Source of the DNA: Mycobacterium sp. E1747
GTDB taxonomy: Bacteria > Actinomycetota > Actinomycetes > Mycobacteriales > Mycobacteriaceae
DNA: 52,206 bases
Reading direction: 5' to 3'
NCBI RefSeq assembly: GCF_001667775.1
Contig: NZ_LZJI01000218.1
Span: 1 to 52,206 of the forward strand
Shown: positions 16,386-24,852 of the stretch, piece after piece
How the letters are laid out: each line of letters opens with the position of its first letter
Numbering within the stretch: position 1 is the first letter of the stretch
Notes under the pieces: generated by a model
The model's database searches: none
What the model saw: only the letters and a program-made list of their open reading frames with translations
What the model was told of the DNA's origin: nothing
Translations under genes and position numbers: made by a program

Positions 16386-16994
16386 CTATCCCCGTGCGAG
16401 CAACCCGTCGATGAGCATGTGCAGTACCTGCCGCGTCTCCCGGCGGGTGCGTTTAGGATCCTCCGCGGTGGCGATCAGCATGGCGGCCTCGTCGAGCGCG
16501 CCGATCAGCACGTGCGCGAGCGGCCGCACCGGCTGTTTGGGAAACTGCCCGGCCCGGATGGCCTCGGTGAGAAGCTGTTCGGTCATGCCCAGGCTGTACC
16601 GCTGGGCGACATCGCGAAAACCGGCCCAGCCCAGCACACTCGGAGCGTCCAGCAGCATCAGCTGCCGGACTTCCGGATCGCCGGAAACCTCGAGCCACGC
16701 GTCGACTGCGGCACGGATCGCGTCCGCCGGCGTCGTCGCTCCCGACTCGGCGACCAGAGTGCCCATGCGGGCCATCACGTCCTGCTCCACGGCCTCGACC
16801 ACCTCGCGGAACAAGGCGGCCTTGTCAGCGAATTGGTGGTACATCGCGCCGCGCGTCACCCCTGCGGTGGCCGCGATCTCCGGCGTTCCCACGTCCACGT
16901 AGCCACGCAGGCCCCAGAGCTTGCGGGCAGCCGCGATCAGCGCGTCGCGGGTCGCCGCGGAGCGCTCTTCCTGAGTCCGTCTCTTGCTTTCCAT
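16386..16994 (-). CDS. TetR family transcriptional regulator
   Basis: A 202-residue TetR repressor. The HTH spans residues about 10-55 (TRDALIAAARKLWGLRGYVD, then IAATAGVTRGAMYHQFADKA) and the C-terminal helical domain binds an unknown ligand. Start ATG 16994 (MESKRRTQEERSAATRDALI) is the natural TetR N-terminus; an open frame upstream crosses the operator and is discarded. It is divergent from the alpha/beta hydrolase at 17062, and two overlapping inverted repeats fill the 67-bp intergenic region, so it probably represses both itself and the hydrolase. Confidence 0.88.
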   Translation of the reverse strand: MESKRRTQEERSAATRDALIAAARKLWGLRGYVDVGTPEIAATAGVTRGAMYHQFADKAALFREVVEAVEQDVMARMGTLVAESGATTPADAIRAAVDAWLEVSGDPEVRQLMLLDAPSVLGWAGFRDVAQRYSLGMTEQLLTEAIRAGQFPKQPVRPLAHVLIGALDEAAMLIATAEDPKRTRRETRQVLHMLIDGLLARG

Positions 16995-16997
16995 ACA

Positions 16998-17037
16998 GCC
17001 TGTTGGTAACTTACGAACAGGCAGCCTGTTTGTAAGT
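16998..17037. promoter_or_regulatory. Two overlapping TetR-type operators
   Basis: Three copies of a half-site (GCCTGTTNGTAA) occur in alternating orientation. 16998-17022 pairs GCCTGTTGGTAA with TTACGAACAGGC around one base; 17009-17037 pairs ACTTACGAACAGGC with GCCTGTTTGTAAGT around one base; each has a single mismatch. The site begins 4 nt before the TetR start codon and ends 24 nt before the hydrolase ATG, which is the classic position for a self-regulating TetR repressor. Confidence 0.75.
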
Positions 17038-17061
17038 GTATCCCGAGGTAGGAGTTCTCTT

Positions 17062-17892
17062 ATGTCGACGATCGACATTAGTGCCGGAACCATCCATTAC
17101 GAAGCAACTGGCCCCGAAAGCGGCAGGCCGGTGGTCTTCGTGCACGGGTACATGATGGGCGGCCAGCTCTGGCGCCGGGTCAGCGAGCGACTGGCCGGGT
17201 GGGGCCTGCGTTGCATCGCTCCGACGTGGCCGCTGGGCGCGCACCCGGAGGCGTTGCGCCACGGCGCGGATCGAACGATCACGGGCGTGGCCGGCATGGT
17301 CGCGGAGGTGCTGAGCGTGCTCGACCTCGAGGACGTCGTGCTGGTCGGCAACGACACCGGCGGGGTCGTCACCCAGATCGTGGCCGTGCACCACCCGCAG
17401 CGGCTCGGGGCGTTGGTACTGACGAGTTGCGATGCGTTCGAACACTTTCCGCCGCCCATTCTCAAGCCGGTGATCCTGGCAGCCAAGGCGAAGGCGACGT
17501 TCCGCGCAGTGTCCCAGGCCATGCGGGTACCCGCCGCCCGTAAGCGCGCGTTCGACGGACTGGCGCATCGCAACATCGACGACCTCACCGAGGCATGGGT
17601 ACGCCCGGGCTTATCCGATCCTCGGATCGCCGAAGATCTGCGCCAGTTCACGCTGTCGATGCGCACGGAGGTGACGACGAGCGTGGCGGCCCGGTTGCCC
17701 GAGTTCGACAAACCCACCCTGGTCGCGTGGTCGGCCGACGACGTCTTCTTCGAACAGCAGGACGGCGCCCGACTGGCCGCCACCATCCCCGACGCTCGCC
17801 TCGAGATCATCGACGGCGCGAGAACGTTCTCGATGATCGACCAACCGGACCGGCTTGCCGACCTGTTATCGACGATCGCGGTGCGCACCTGA
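17062..17892 (+). CDS. Alpha/beta hydrolase with aspartate at nucleophile position
   Basis: A 276-residue cytoplasmic alpha/beta-fold enzyme. The oxyanion motif is VFVHGYMMGG at about residues 26-35; the nucleophile elbow reads VGNDTGG, so aspartate replaces serine as in haloalkane and fluoroacetate dehalogenases. A second acid appears in AWSADDVFFEQQDG. Where a histidine is expected near the C-terminus the sequence reads DGARTFSMIDQPDRL, without histidine. Whether it is a dehalogenase, another hydrolase or a non-catalytic member is open. ATG 17062 has a GTAGGAG site. It is controlled, by position, by the divergent TetR through the operator pair. Confidence 0.82.
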   Translation: MSTIDISAGTIHYEATGPESGRPVVFVHGYMMGGQLWRRVSERLAGWGLRCIAPTWPLGAHPEALRHGADRTITGVAGMVAEVLSVLDLEDVVLVGNDTGGVVTQIVAVHHPQRLGALVLTSCDAFEHFPPPILKPVILAAKAKATFRAVSQAMRVPAARKRAFDGLAHRNIDDLTEAWVRPGLSDPRIAEDLRQFTLSMRTEVTTSVAARLPEFDKPTLVAWSADDVFFEQQDGARLAATIPDARLEIIDGARTFSMIDQPDRLADLLSTIAVRT

Positions 17893-18193
17893 CGCCGATT
17901 GCTTCGCGACCGTAACGCCACAGCGAGAAATCTCGTGGGGCGGATGACGGCAGGGCCTGACAGCTTGCCCGACCACCTTGACGTTGAAGGAGAGCCACGC
18001 AGATTCAGGTATACGAACGCCAAGGTGATCGGTTGAAACGCCTGCAGCAAACCGAACTCCGTCGCGTCGAGATCGCTCATGGTGAAAGTCGACCCAGCAA
18101 TCCACACACCGGTGCTCGACCCCGGCCAGCAAGGCCCGCAGATCCGCTCCATTCCGAACCCCTCGTCCGGCATGCCGGTCTAGCATCGTCGCT
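17893..18193. other. Intergenic stretch without recognisable gene
   Basis: About 300 bp between the hydrolase and the cyclic-di-GMP protein. Minus-strand frames read through it, and one segment (SDLDATEFGLLQAFQPITLA) looks protein-like, but it lacks a start site and family match and runs antisense into the hydrolase. I call it non-coding, possibly holding a gene remnant and the promoter of the downstream gene. Confidence 0.4.
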
Positions 18194-20332
18194 ATGGGCG
18201 CCCAGGAACACCTAGCAAACGCCCCGCGCCACGAACCGGCGGATTCCGCGGACTTGGTCCATACCCTCTTGGGCTTGTTACGGCGCCGCCTCGGCCTTGA
18301 CACGGCGTGGGTGGCGTCGTTCTCCAGCGGCATGCAGGTGTTCGAGGTGGTCGACGGTGACGCCCGCGCCCTGGGCCTCTCGCCCGGTCACCGATCTTCC
18401 CTGTCGGGGTCCTACAGCGTCCGCGTGATCGATGGCCGGCTGCCCGCCGTCATCCCGGACACCTCCGCCGATCGAACTGCCTCCGTTCTGCCGAAGACCC
18501 GCGAACGGCGTCTGGGCGCCTATGTCGGTCTTCCGTTGCTCGGCCCGGATGGCTCCGCGGTCGGGATGGTGGGCGCGGTCAGTCAGCAGCCCCGGCCGCA
18601 TCTGGCCGACGTCGATCTACGAGTAGCCAAAAAGATGGCCGAACTCATCGGCGCCTTGATGGAACTGCCCGCGGATCCGACGACAATTCCCACCGATCAG
18701 CACGACGGTATTCGCCGGATGGTGGCCGAGCGGGACTTCGAAATCGTATTCCAAGCGGTGCACAACGTCTCGACCGGCGCTGTGCTCGGCGTCGAAGCGC
18801 TCGCGCGCTTCCCATGCGAACCGTTTCGACCCGATCTTGTCTTCGGCGAAGCGGCCGTGTTGGGCTTGGACATCGAATTGGAGACCGCGGTCATAGCGCG
18901 GGCCCTGTCGCTGGTGCCGCAACTGCCCAAAGACGCATTCGTCGCGGTGAACATTTCTCCCTCGGCGGTGCTGCGCACTCCATGGCCCGAACTCCTGGCC
19001 GAGGTTGACCCGTCACGTCTGGTGTTGGAAATTACCGAGCACGATGCCGTCGAGAATTACGACGCCCTCGACGATGTCCTCGAAGCATGCCGAGACCGTG
19101 GCATGCGGGTGGCGGTCGATGACGTGGGCGCCGGCTTCTCCTCGTTCTCCCATGTGCTGGAGATAGCACCGGAATTCATCAAGATCGATCACTCCATCAC
19201 ACGCAACATCGACGCCGATGCCGCGCGCCGGCGACTGGCCCAATCAATCGCGGAACTGGCCGCCCAGATCGGCGCGACGGTAATCGCCGAAGGAGTGGAG
19301 ACTCAGGGCGAACTCGATGCGGTGGGGGCGGCAGGCATCCCCTCGGCGCAGGGCTTCTACCTGAGCCGGCCTCAGTCCCACACCCACGGTTTCACGGCCG
19401 GCGCCGTCGTCGCCGAACCGGTCGACCAGTCCTCGGCCGTTTTCGACCTACTGGGAGAGCGACGGTTCGAGCTGGCGCTGACGCATTCCCCCATCGGCAT
19501 GGCCGTTGTCGGTCTAGACGGCACGTTCCAGCGCACCAACCGGGCACTGCGGACCATGCTCGGTTACGGCCGAAAGGACCTGGCTAACCTGACCTTCCAG
19601 GAGATCACCCATCCCGACGACCTGGACGCCGACCTGGCCCTCCTCGGGGAATGCCTTGCGGGCCGCCGCCGCGCTTATCGCATGGACAAGCGTTTCATCG
19701 CCGCCGACGGACGCATCGTCTGGTGCAACCTCACCGCTGTCCTCGTCCAAGGCCCTCGAAACCAGCCGCGCTGCTTCGTCTCCCAAATCCTCGACGTCAC
19801 CGCCGAGCGCATGCGCGAGGCCGAACTGGCCCGCCGAGCCACCACCGACACACTCACGGCGATCGCCAACCGCTCCGCGGCATGGAGCCACCTTGAGCAA
19901 CTCGACGCCGCCGACGACGGCTACGGCATCCTGTTTTGCGACATCGAGCAATTCAAGTCCATCAATGACCGACACGGCCACCAGGCCGGCGACGGATTGC
20001 TGGTCGAAATCGCTGGTCGGTTGCTGGCGGCGGTCGGGGACGATGGCCTGGTCGCACGATGGGGTGGCGACGAATTCCTCGTCATCACCGACACCGTCGA
20101 CGATGGCGGGCTCGCTCTGCTCACCGACCGGATCACCGACCAACTACAACGGACACCGATCACCATCGCCGGTGAGACCGAGCTGTCCATCGTTTTAACG
20201 ATCGGCTGCGCGGCACACCGACCGGGAGACGGCCGATCCATCGACGCCGTCCTCGAGCGCGCCGATCAAGCCATGTACGAGCAGCGGCGCACTCAGACCG
20301 GCGCCATCACGACGGGACGGCCCGGCGTCTAG
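18194..20332 (+). CDS. Cyclic-di-GMP signalling protein: GAF-EAL-PAS-GGDEF
   Basis: A 712-residue bifunctional candidate for cyclic-di-GMP turnover. A GAF sensor (about 20-155) is followed by a phosphodiesterase EAL domain with EAL at 201-203, VNIS at 252, EITEH at 279, DDVGAG at 309-314, KID at 330, EGVET at 366 and AQGF at 385, all apparently intact. A PAS sensor (about 422-540) precedes the cyclase domain with LTAIANR at 554, CDIEQFKSIND at 582 and GGDEF at 624-628. No RxxD product-inhibition site sits before GGDEF. Both activities look possible. The order, EAL before GGDEF, is reversed from the common arrangement. Start ATG 18194 lacks a clear ribosome site. Confidence 0.9.
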   Translation: MGAQEHLANAPRHEPADSADLVHTLLGLLRRRLGLDTAWVASFSSGMQVFEVVDGDARALGLSPGHRSSLSGSYSVRVIDGRLPAVIPDTSADRTASVLPKTRERRLGAYVGLPLLGPDGSAVGMVGAVSQQPRPHLADVDLRVAKKMAELIGALMELPADPTTIPTDQHDGIRRMVAERDFEIVFQAVHNVSTGAVLGVEALARFPCEPFRPDLVFGEAAVLGLDIELETAVIARALSLVPQLPKDAFVAVNISPSAVLRTPWPELLAEVDPSRLVLEITEHDAVENYDALDDVLEACRDRGMRVAVDDVGAGFSSFSHVLEIAPEFIKIDHSITRNIDADAARRRLAQSIAELAAQIGATVIAEGVETQGELDAVGAAGIPSAQGFYLSRPQSHTHGFTAGAVVAEPVDQSSAVFDLLGERRFELALTHSPIGMAVVGLDGTFQRTNRALRTMLGYGRKDLANLTFQEITHPDDLDADLALLGECLAGRRRAYRMDKRFIAADGRIVWCNLTAVLVQGPRNQPRCFVSQILDVTAERMREAELARRATTDTLTAIANRSAAWSHLEQLDAADDGYGILFCDIEQFKSINDRHGHQAGDGLLVEIAGRLLAAVGDDGLVARWGGDEFLVITDTVDDGGLALLTDRITDQLQRTPITIAGETELSIVLTIGCAAHRPGDGRSIDAVLERADQAMYEQRRTQTGAITTGRPGV

Positions 20333-20679
20333 CTCGGGTGTCTGCGGCGCAGGGGCCGCGGCACGCGCCTGGGCACGGCGTCAGGCGATGGGGCGATGAG
20401 ATGGCGCGCTCTATTCCTGAGCAGAATCAGCGATCTGTGCAACTCGAACAGCATGAGGCAATGTTGGCCGTCCGATACGAAATCGGCCGCGGTACACGCG
20501 GCCACCCACACAGAACTGGCATCAAAACTTTCGCGAACACAAGATGGCCGACCGCCGGCGGTTCCCCCATGCGTAACCTGCCGGGGAACATGGCGGTGTG
20601 GTGACCGACGCACGGCCGCTACGATAAGACGGACCGTCTCGTCTCGTAAGGCAGGGCATAGTGAAGGTGAATCGGACCG
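20333..20679. other. Intergenic region upstream of acyl-CoA synthetase
   Basis: 347 bp without a credible gene; the open frames in it lack ribosome sites and domain motifs. The proximal part contains the 19-bp sequence at 20626-20644 shared with the TetR/acyl-CoA dehydrogenase promoter, and GAAGG just before the synthetase ATG. Confidence 0.5.
20626..20644 (+). promoter_or_regulatory. Operator-like site before acyl-CoA synthetase
   Basis: AAGACGGACCGTCTCGTCT differs at one base from the sequence at 32697-32715. It has an internal palindrome AGACGG-A-CCGTCT. It ends 35 nt before the synthetase ATG at 20680. By position and identity it is probably bound by the TetR protein encoded at 32780. 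Confidence 0.65.
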
Positions 20680-22323
20680 ATGACTGACGACACCATTCAA
20701 GCGCTGCTCAACAAGCGCTTGTCCGACGCGGGGACCGCGGTGAAACACCGTGGCCTGCAGTGGAGTTGGAGTCAGTACCTGGCGGGTGCGGCCAGGCGGG
20801 CGGCCGCCCTGATATCGGCCGCCGATGCCGGCCGGCCGATGCACGTAGGCGCCCTGCTGGGAAACAATCCCGAGATGCTGAGCCAGATGGCGGCGGCCGG
20901 GCTCGGCGGTTACGTCCTGTGCGGCCTGAACACCACCCGGCGCGGCGAGGCGCTCGCGGCGGACGTCCGGCGCGCGCATTGCCAGTTCCTCGTCACCGAT
21001 GCCGAACACCGGCCTCTGCTCGACGGCCTGGACCTCGAGGGAACGCACCTCCTGGACACCTCGACACCGCAATGGGCCGAATTCATCGAGGACACCGGCG
21101 AACTGGTGCCGCACCGGCAGGTCACCGCCATGGATCCGTTCATGATGATCTTCACGTCGGGAACGAGCGGCAATCCCAAAGCGGTACAGGTGTCGCACCT
21201 GATGGCCACGTTCGCCGGAATCAATCTGGTCCAACGCTTCGCGCTGTCCGAGCAGGACACCTGCTACGTGTCGATGCCGCTCTTCCACTCCAACGCCGTC
21301 GTCGCCGGGTGGGCACCCGCGGTCGTTTCCGGCGCCGCGATCGTACCGGCGAAGTTCTCGGCAAGCAGCTTCCTCGACGACGTTCGGCATTACGGCGCGA
21401 CCTACATGAACTACGTTGGCAAGCCGCTCGCCTACATCCTGGCCACGCCGGAACGCGACGACGACGCCGACAACCCCCTTCGGGTGGCGTTCGGAAACGA
21501 GGCGAACGACAAGGACATCGACCAGTTCGCGCGGCGTTTCGGCGTGCAGGTCGAGGACGGGTTCGGCTCGACCGAGAACGCGGTCATCGTGATCCGCGAA
21601 CCCGGCACACCGAAGGGCTCCATCGGCAAAGGGATCGACGGGGTGGCGATCTACAACAGCGACACCGTCACCGAGTGCGCGGTGGCGCGCTTTAACGCCG
21701 ACGGCGCCCTGCTCAACGCCGACGAGGCCGTGGGCGAGTTGGTCAACACGGCCGGCTCAGGATTCTTCACCGGCTACTACAACGATCCCGACGCCAACGC
21801 CGAGCGCATGCGCCACGGCATGTACTGGTCCGGCGACCTCGCCTACCGCGACTCCGAGGGCTGGATATACCTGGCCGGCCGGACCGCCGACTGGATGCGG
21901 GTAGACGGGGAAAACCTGGCCGCGGCACCCATCGAGCGAATTCTGCTGCGGCACAACTCCATCAATCGCGTCGCGGTGTACGCGGTTCCCGACGAGCGGG
22001 TCGGTGACCAGGTGATGGCCGCGATCGTCCTCAACGAGGGGCACACCCTTGACCCCGACGCGTTCGAGGCGTTCCTCGACGCACAGCCGGACCTGTCGCC
22101 CAAGGCCCGCCCACGCTACCTCCGCCTCGCTGCCGATCTGCCCAGTACCGCCACCCACAAGGTGCTCAAGCGCCAGTTGATCGCCGAAGGCACCGGCATC
22201 GGCGACGGGGAGGTGCTGTGGGAGCGCGAGCCGCGGGGCAGCGCCTACGCGGTCGCGGCACCTAGTCCGGGCCCCCGGGTACCCGGCGGCGGATCTGGCC
22301 ATTCGGCCGTCGCACCCGTTTGA
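20680..22323 (+). CDS. Acyl-CoA synthetase (FadD family)
   Basis: A 547-residue ANL-superfamily enzyme activating a carboxylic acid to its CoA thioester through an acyl-AMP. Motifs in order: MMIFTSGTSGNPKAV (P-loop), FGSTENAV, YWSGDLAYRD (ATP-binding aspartate), the hinge WMRVDGENLA and the catalytic lysine in STATHKVLKRQL. It resembles mycobacterial FadD1/FadD17-type synthetases, but I do not assign a paralogue. ATG 20680 has GAAGG upstream. It is the plus-strand arm of the catabolic island and carries the shared operator in front. The 3' end overlaps the convergent PadR gene by 62 nt; the last 30 residues are glycine- and proline-rich and may be a drifted extension. Confidence 0.88.
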   Translation: MTDDTIQALLNKRLSDAGTAVKHRGLQWSWSQYLAGAARRAAALISAADAGRPMHVGALLGNNPEMLSQMAAAGLGGYVLCGLNTTRRGEALAADVRRAHCQFLVTDAEHRPLLDGLDLEGTHLLDTSTPQWAEFIEDTGELVPHRQVTAMDPFMMIFTSGTSGNPKAVQVSHLMATFAGINLVQRFALSEQDTCYVSMPLFHSNAVVAGWAPAVVSGAAIVPAKFSASSFLDDVRHYGATYMNYVGKPLAYILATPERDDDADNPLRVAFGNEANDKDIDQFARRFGVQVEDGFGSTENAVIVIREPGTPKGSIGKGIDGVAIYNSDTVTECAVARFNADGALLNADEAVGELVNTAGSGFFTGYYNDPDANAERMRHGMYWSGDLAYRDSEGWIYLAGRTADWMRVDGENLAAAPIERILLRHNSINRVAVYAVPDERVGDQVMAAIVLNEGHTLDPDAFEAFLDAQPDLSPKARPRYLRLAADLPSTATHKVLKRQLIAEGTGIGDGEVLWEREPRGSAYAVAAPSPGPRVPGGGSGHSAVAPV

Positions 22324-22915
22324 CTGGGTCTTGGGTTGTGCCGGAAGCGATCTCATCGCGCAACTGCGTGATGTTGGAGAGCTCCGCATACAGGCCGCGG
22401 ATCGCGTAGTCCAGGACGGCGAACGAGAAGCGCTGGCTCGGGTCGTCGGTGATGCCGAGTTCCCGGGACCGCTGCCGCGACCACAACGCCTCGTCCAACC
22501 TCCTCCGGGTCGCCTCGAGATGCCGGTCCAATGAGTCGACGATGCGGTCGGGGTCCTCGCCGCGAGAGAGCCAGGTCTTGAGGATGACCGGGTGCTTGAT
22601 GACGACCTGGTCCTGGCCCGGGAAGTGCTGCACCCACCGGCGCAGTGCGTCGAGCCCGGCATCGGTGGTCTCGTACAGCGTGATCGCCCGCTTGCCCGAC
22701 TGGGCGCCGATCTCGCCGACCATGCCGCGGCTCAACAGTCGATTGAGTTCGCGCCGAACGTGGCTGACCGATGGGGACCAGTAGAAGTGACCCACCGACA
22801 GCTCGGCGCGCATCTTGATCTCTCCCGCGGTCAGCTGTTCGTCGTTGGCGGCCAGCACGCCCAGCACCAGGTAGGCGGTTACCGGCAGGCCGTTGCTGGT
22901 GCGCCGGGGGCTCAT
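22262..22915 (-). CDS. PadR family transcriptional regulator
   Basis: A 217-residue regulator: an N-terminal winged helix (TAYLVLGVLAANDEQLTAGE, then VRRELNRLLSRGMVGE and a basic wing GKRAITLYETTDAG), followed by the helical dimerisation domain of the long PadR subtype (DRHLEATRRRLDEALWSRQR). It is the last gene of operon B; its ATG at 22915 overlaps the DUF35 stop by 4 nt, so it is translationally coupled to the enzymes and may respond to a pathway CoA ester or phenolic-type ligand. Ligand and sites are unknown. The stop lies within the end of the convergent FadD gene. Confidence 0.82.
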   Translation of the reverse strand: MSPRRTSNGLPVTAYLVLGVLAANDEQLTAGEIKMRAELSVGHFYWSPSVSHVRRELNRLLSRGMVGEIGAQSGKRAITLYETTDAGLDALRRWVQHFPGQDQVVIKHPVILKTWLSRGEDPDRIVDSLDRHLEATRRRLDEALWSRQRSRELGITDDPSQRFSFAVLDYAIRGLYAELSNITQLRDEIASGTTQDPVKRVRRPNGQIRRRVPGGPD

Positions 22916-23334
22916 GGCGACCCAGTGAAGTAGGGCAGCGTCACGTCGGGGCCGACCGCGTGGAATTGCACCCGCACGCGCATGCCGATCCGCAAATCCT
23001 CTGGCGCCACACCGACCACGTTGGTCAGCATTTGGTAGCCCTCGTCCAGGGTGACGATCGCCGGCGCGTAGGGGGGCGCGAATTCCGCCGTCACGGGCCG
23101 GTGCACCACCGTCCAGCTGTAGATTTCGCCCAGGCCGCCGCTGCGCTCCCAATGAACCTGAGCCGAAAGGCATTCGCGGCAGTGCTCGGTCGGCGGGAAG
23201 TTCGCGAACCCGCAGGCTCCGCAGCGTTGATACCGCAATTCGCCCGACTGACAACCCTGCCAGAAGGGCACGCTGAGGTGGCTGGCGGCATGGGGCACCG
23301 GGCCGGTCTGGGGCCGTAAGGAGTCGGAGGTCAC
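22912..23334 (-). CDS. DUF35 OB-fold, zinc-ribbon protein (partner of thiolase-like protein)
   Basis: A 140-residue acyl-CoA-associated OB-fold protein. The N-terminal rubredoxin-like zinc ribbon is complete (C38, C41, C52, C55: CGAC and CREC), followed by the OB domain (GEIYSWTVVHRPV, APYAPAIVTLDEGYQMLTNV, IGMRVRVQF). In steroid-degrading actinobacteria DUF35 proteins bind Ltp2-type thiolase-like proteins and make a retro-aldolase or assist hydratases. It overlaps the preceding thiolase-like gene by 4 nt and the following PadR gene by 4 nt, which supports a stoichiometric complex with the former. Confidence 0.85.
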   Translation of the reverse strand: MTSDSLRPQTGPVPHAASHLSVPFWQGCQSGELRYQRCGACGFANFPPTEHCRECLSAQVHWERSGGLGEIYSWTVVHRPVTAEFAPPYAPAIVTLDEGYQMLTNVVGVAPEDLRIGMRVRVQFHAVGPDVTLPYFTGSP

Positions 23335-24500
23335 CGCGGCTCATCCCCCAGGATCAGCAGCGTGGTGAACAAGGCGCCCGCTCCCCCGTTGCTGCATAAC
23401 GCGATATGCGCGCCGGGGACCTGGAGATCGCCCGCCTGACCGCGTAACTGCTGGACGGCTCGGACTGCCCGCTGCATCATCTGCGGATTGGAGCCCGCGT
23501 GGCTGAACGACATGGTTCCTCCGTCGGTGGTGATGGGATGGCTGCCGTCGATGGCGATGTGGCCGTCGGCGACGAACGGTCCCCCCTCGCCCTCGCCGCA
23601 AAACCCGAACGCCTCGAGCTGGCGGATGATTTCGAATGAGAACGGGTCGTAGAGTTCCAGCACGTCGACGTCGTCGGGTCGCAGCCCGGCGTGGGCGAAC
23701 GCGCGCTCGGCCGCACGCCTGCCGACCACACCATTGACATATCCGCCGTGTCTGTCGCGGCGCCCCTTGAGATCCCACGCCGGCGGGTGCTGGTAGGAGG
23801 GGCCGTGGAAGTCGGCGCCGCTGCCCAGCACGTAGATCGGTTGGCTTGCGACATCGGTCTTTTCGATGTTCGCCACGACCAGCGCGCAGCCGCCCTCGGA
23901 CGTGGTGGCGCAATCCAGCAGATGGAACGGGTCGGCGATGGGCCTCGACGCGGTGATGTCGTCGGGCGTGAAGGGCCCGCGCTGGTAATACACGGCTTCG
24001 GGGTTACGCGATCCGTTGTTGCGGATGGTTGCGGCGACGATCGACAGCTGTTCGCGCGTGGTGCCGTAGACGTGCATGTGGCGGCGCGCGATCAACGCGA
24101 ACTCGGCGGTGGTGAACATGCCCCACGGCGCGACGAATTCGTTTTCGGGCCGGGTCCACGGCGCCGTGGCCTCATGGTCGCGGTACTCACCGGCCTGCGC
24201 GGCGACCAGCACCACCACGTCGGCCATGCCGTGCTCGATGGCCGTGACCGCCTCGGTGATCATGCCGACGCCGAAGGCGAGCCCCTGCCAGGCCGGGCCG
24301 AGGCGCAGGTCGTAGATCAACGCGGTGGACAGCGGCCCCGCGCTGACCCCGTCGACGTCATCGAGGCGCAGGCCCGCGTCGTCGAGGGCACCCCGAATGG
24401 CCGTCAGCGCCAGGCTGCGAGACGTCTCACCGTCCAGGCGCCGGCCCTGCACGGTGTTGTGCACCCCGACGATTGCCGCGGTGCGTTTCGTGGCTGCCAC
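23331..24500 (-). CDS. Thiolase-like lipid-transfer/aldolase protein (Ltp2-like)
   Basis: A 389-residue thiolase-superfamily protein of the SCP-x/Ltp branch. Landmarks are KRTAAIVGVHNTVQGRRLDG at the start, HGMADVVVLVAAQAGEYRD, EGGCALVVA at 202-210, DVLELYDPFSFE at 279-290 and SNGGAGALFTTLLIL at the end. The region aligned with the thiolase nucleophile (AFGVGMITEAVTAIEHG, residues 75-91) has no cysteine, so ordinary thiolysis is unlikely. Retro-aldol cleavage of a beta-hydroxyacyl-CoA with the DUF35 partner is the best guess, by analogy to Ltp2-ChsH2. It lies 21 nt after the small unknown gene and overlaps the DUF35 gene by 4 nt. Confidence 0.82.
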   Translation of the reverse strand: MAATKRTAAIVGVHNTVQGRRLDGETSRSLALTAIRGALDDAGLRLDDVDGVSAGPLSTALIYDLRLGPAWQGLAFGVGMITEAVTAIEHGMADVVVLVAAQAGEYRDHEATAPWTRPENEFVAPWGMFTTAEFALIARRHMHVYGTTREQLSIVAATIRNNGSRNPEAVYYQRGPFTPDDITASRPIADPFHLLDCATTSEGGCALVVANIEKTDVASQPIYVLGSGADFHGPSYQHPPAWDLKGRRDRHGGYVNGVVGRRAAERAFAHAGLRPDDVDVLELYDPFSFEIIRQLEAFGFCGEGEGGPFVADGHIAIDGSHPITTDGGTMSFSHAGSNPQMMQRAVRAVQQLRGQAGDLQVPGAHIALCSNGGAGALFTTLLILGDEPR

Positions 24501-24521
24501 TCTGTGATCCTTTGTTCTACT

Positions 24522-24851
24522 CTAGTTTTCGTCCGCGACGACACCGAGATAGGTGCCGACAACGTCGCGTTGGCGCCCGTCGCGGATGATGGTGCCGATC
24601 TTCGTAGTTCGGGCATCAGCGAGTACCGCGCCCGCATCGACGACATCGATCCGCACGTCCACGGGCCGCGCCGTCTGTGGATCGGTGATCTCGACGACCA
24701 TCACCACCGCACGCTGGCCCTCGTCCCACTCGACGCTGGTGATCCGGTGCCGGGCGGTCAATTCCATCACCACGGAATCCTGGCGCAGCAGGAAGCGAAC
24801 GGGTGCGCACAATTCGCCGGCGCGGGGTGGGACGCACAGGGTGATCGCCAC
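24522..24851 (-). CDS. Small conserved-looking protein of unknown function
   Basis: 109 residues counting from GTG 24851 (MAITLCVPPRAGELCAPVRF). I do not recognise the family. The sequence alternates beta strands with charged loops (MELTARHRITSVEWDEGQRA, VMVVEITDPQTARPVDVRID) and has no membrane segment, so it may be an all-beta accessory domain. The start codon follows the CaiB stop by a single nucleotide and the thiolase-like gene starts 21 nt after its own stop, so it belongs firmly to operon B. Longer upstream extension would run inside the CoA-transferase gene with poor codon usage. Confidence 0.62.
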   Translation of the reverse strand: MAITLCVPPRAGELCAPVRFLLRQDSVVMELTARHRITSVEWDEGQRAVVMVVEITDPQTARPVDVRIDVVDAGAVLADARTTKIGTIIRDGRQRDVVGTYLGVVADEN

Positions 24852-24852
24852 G

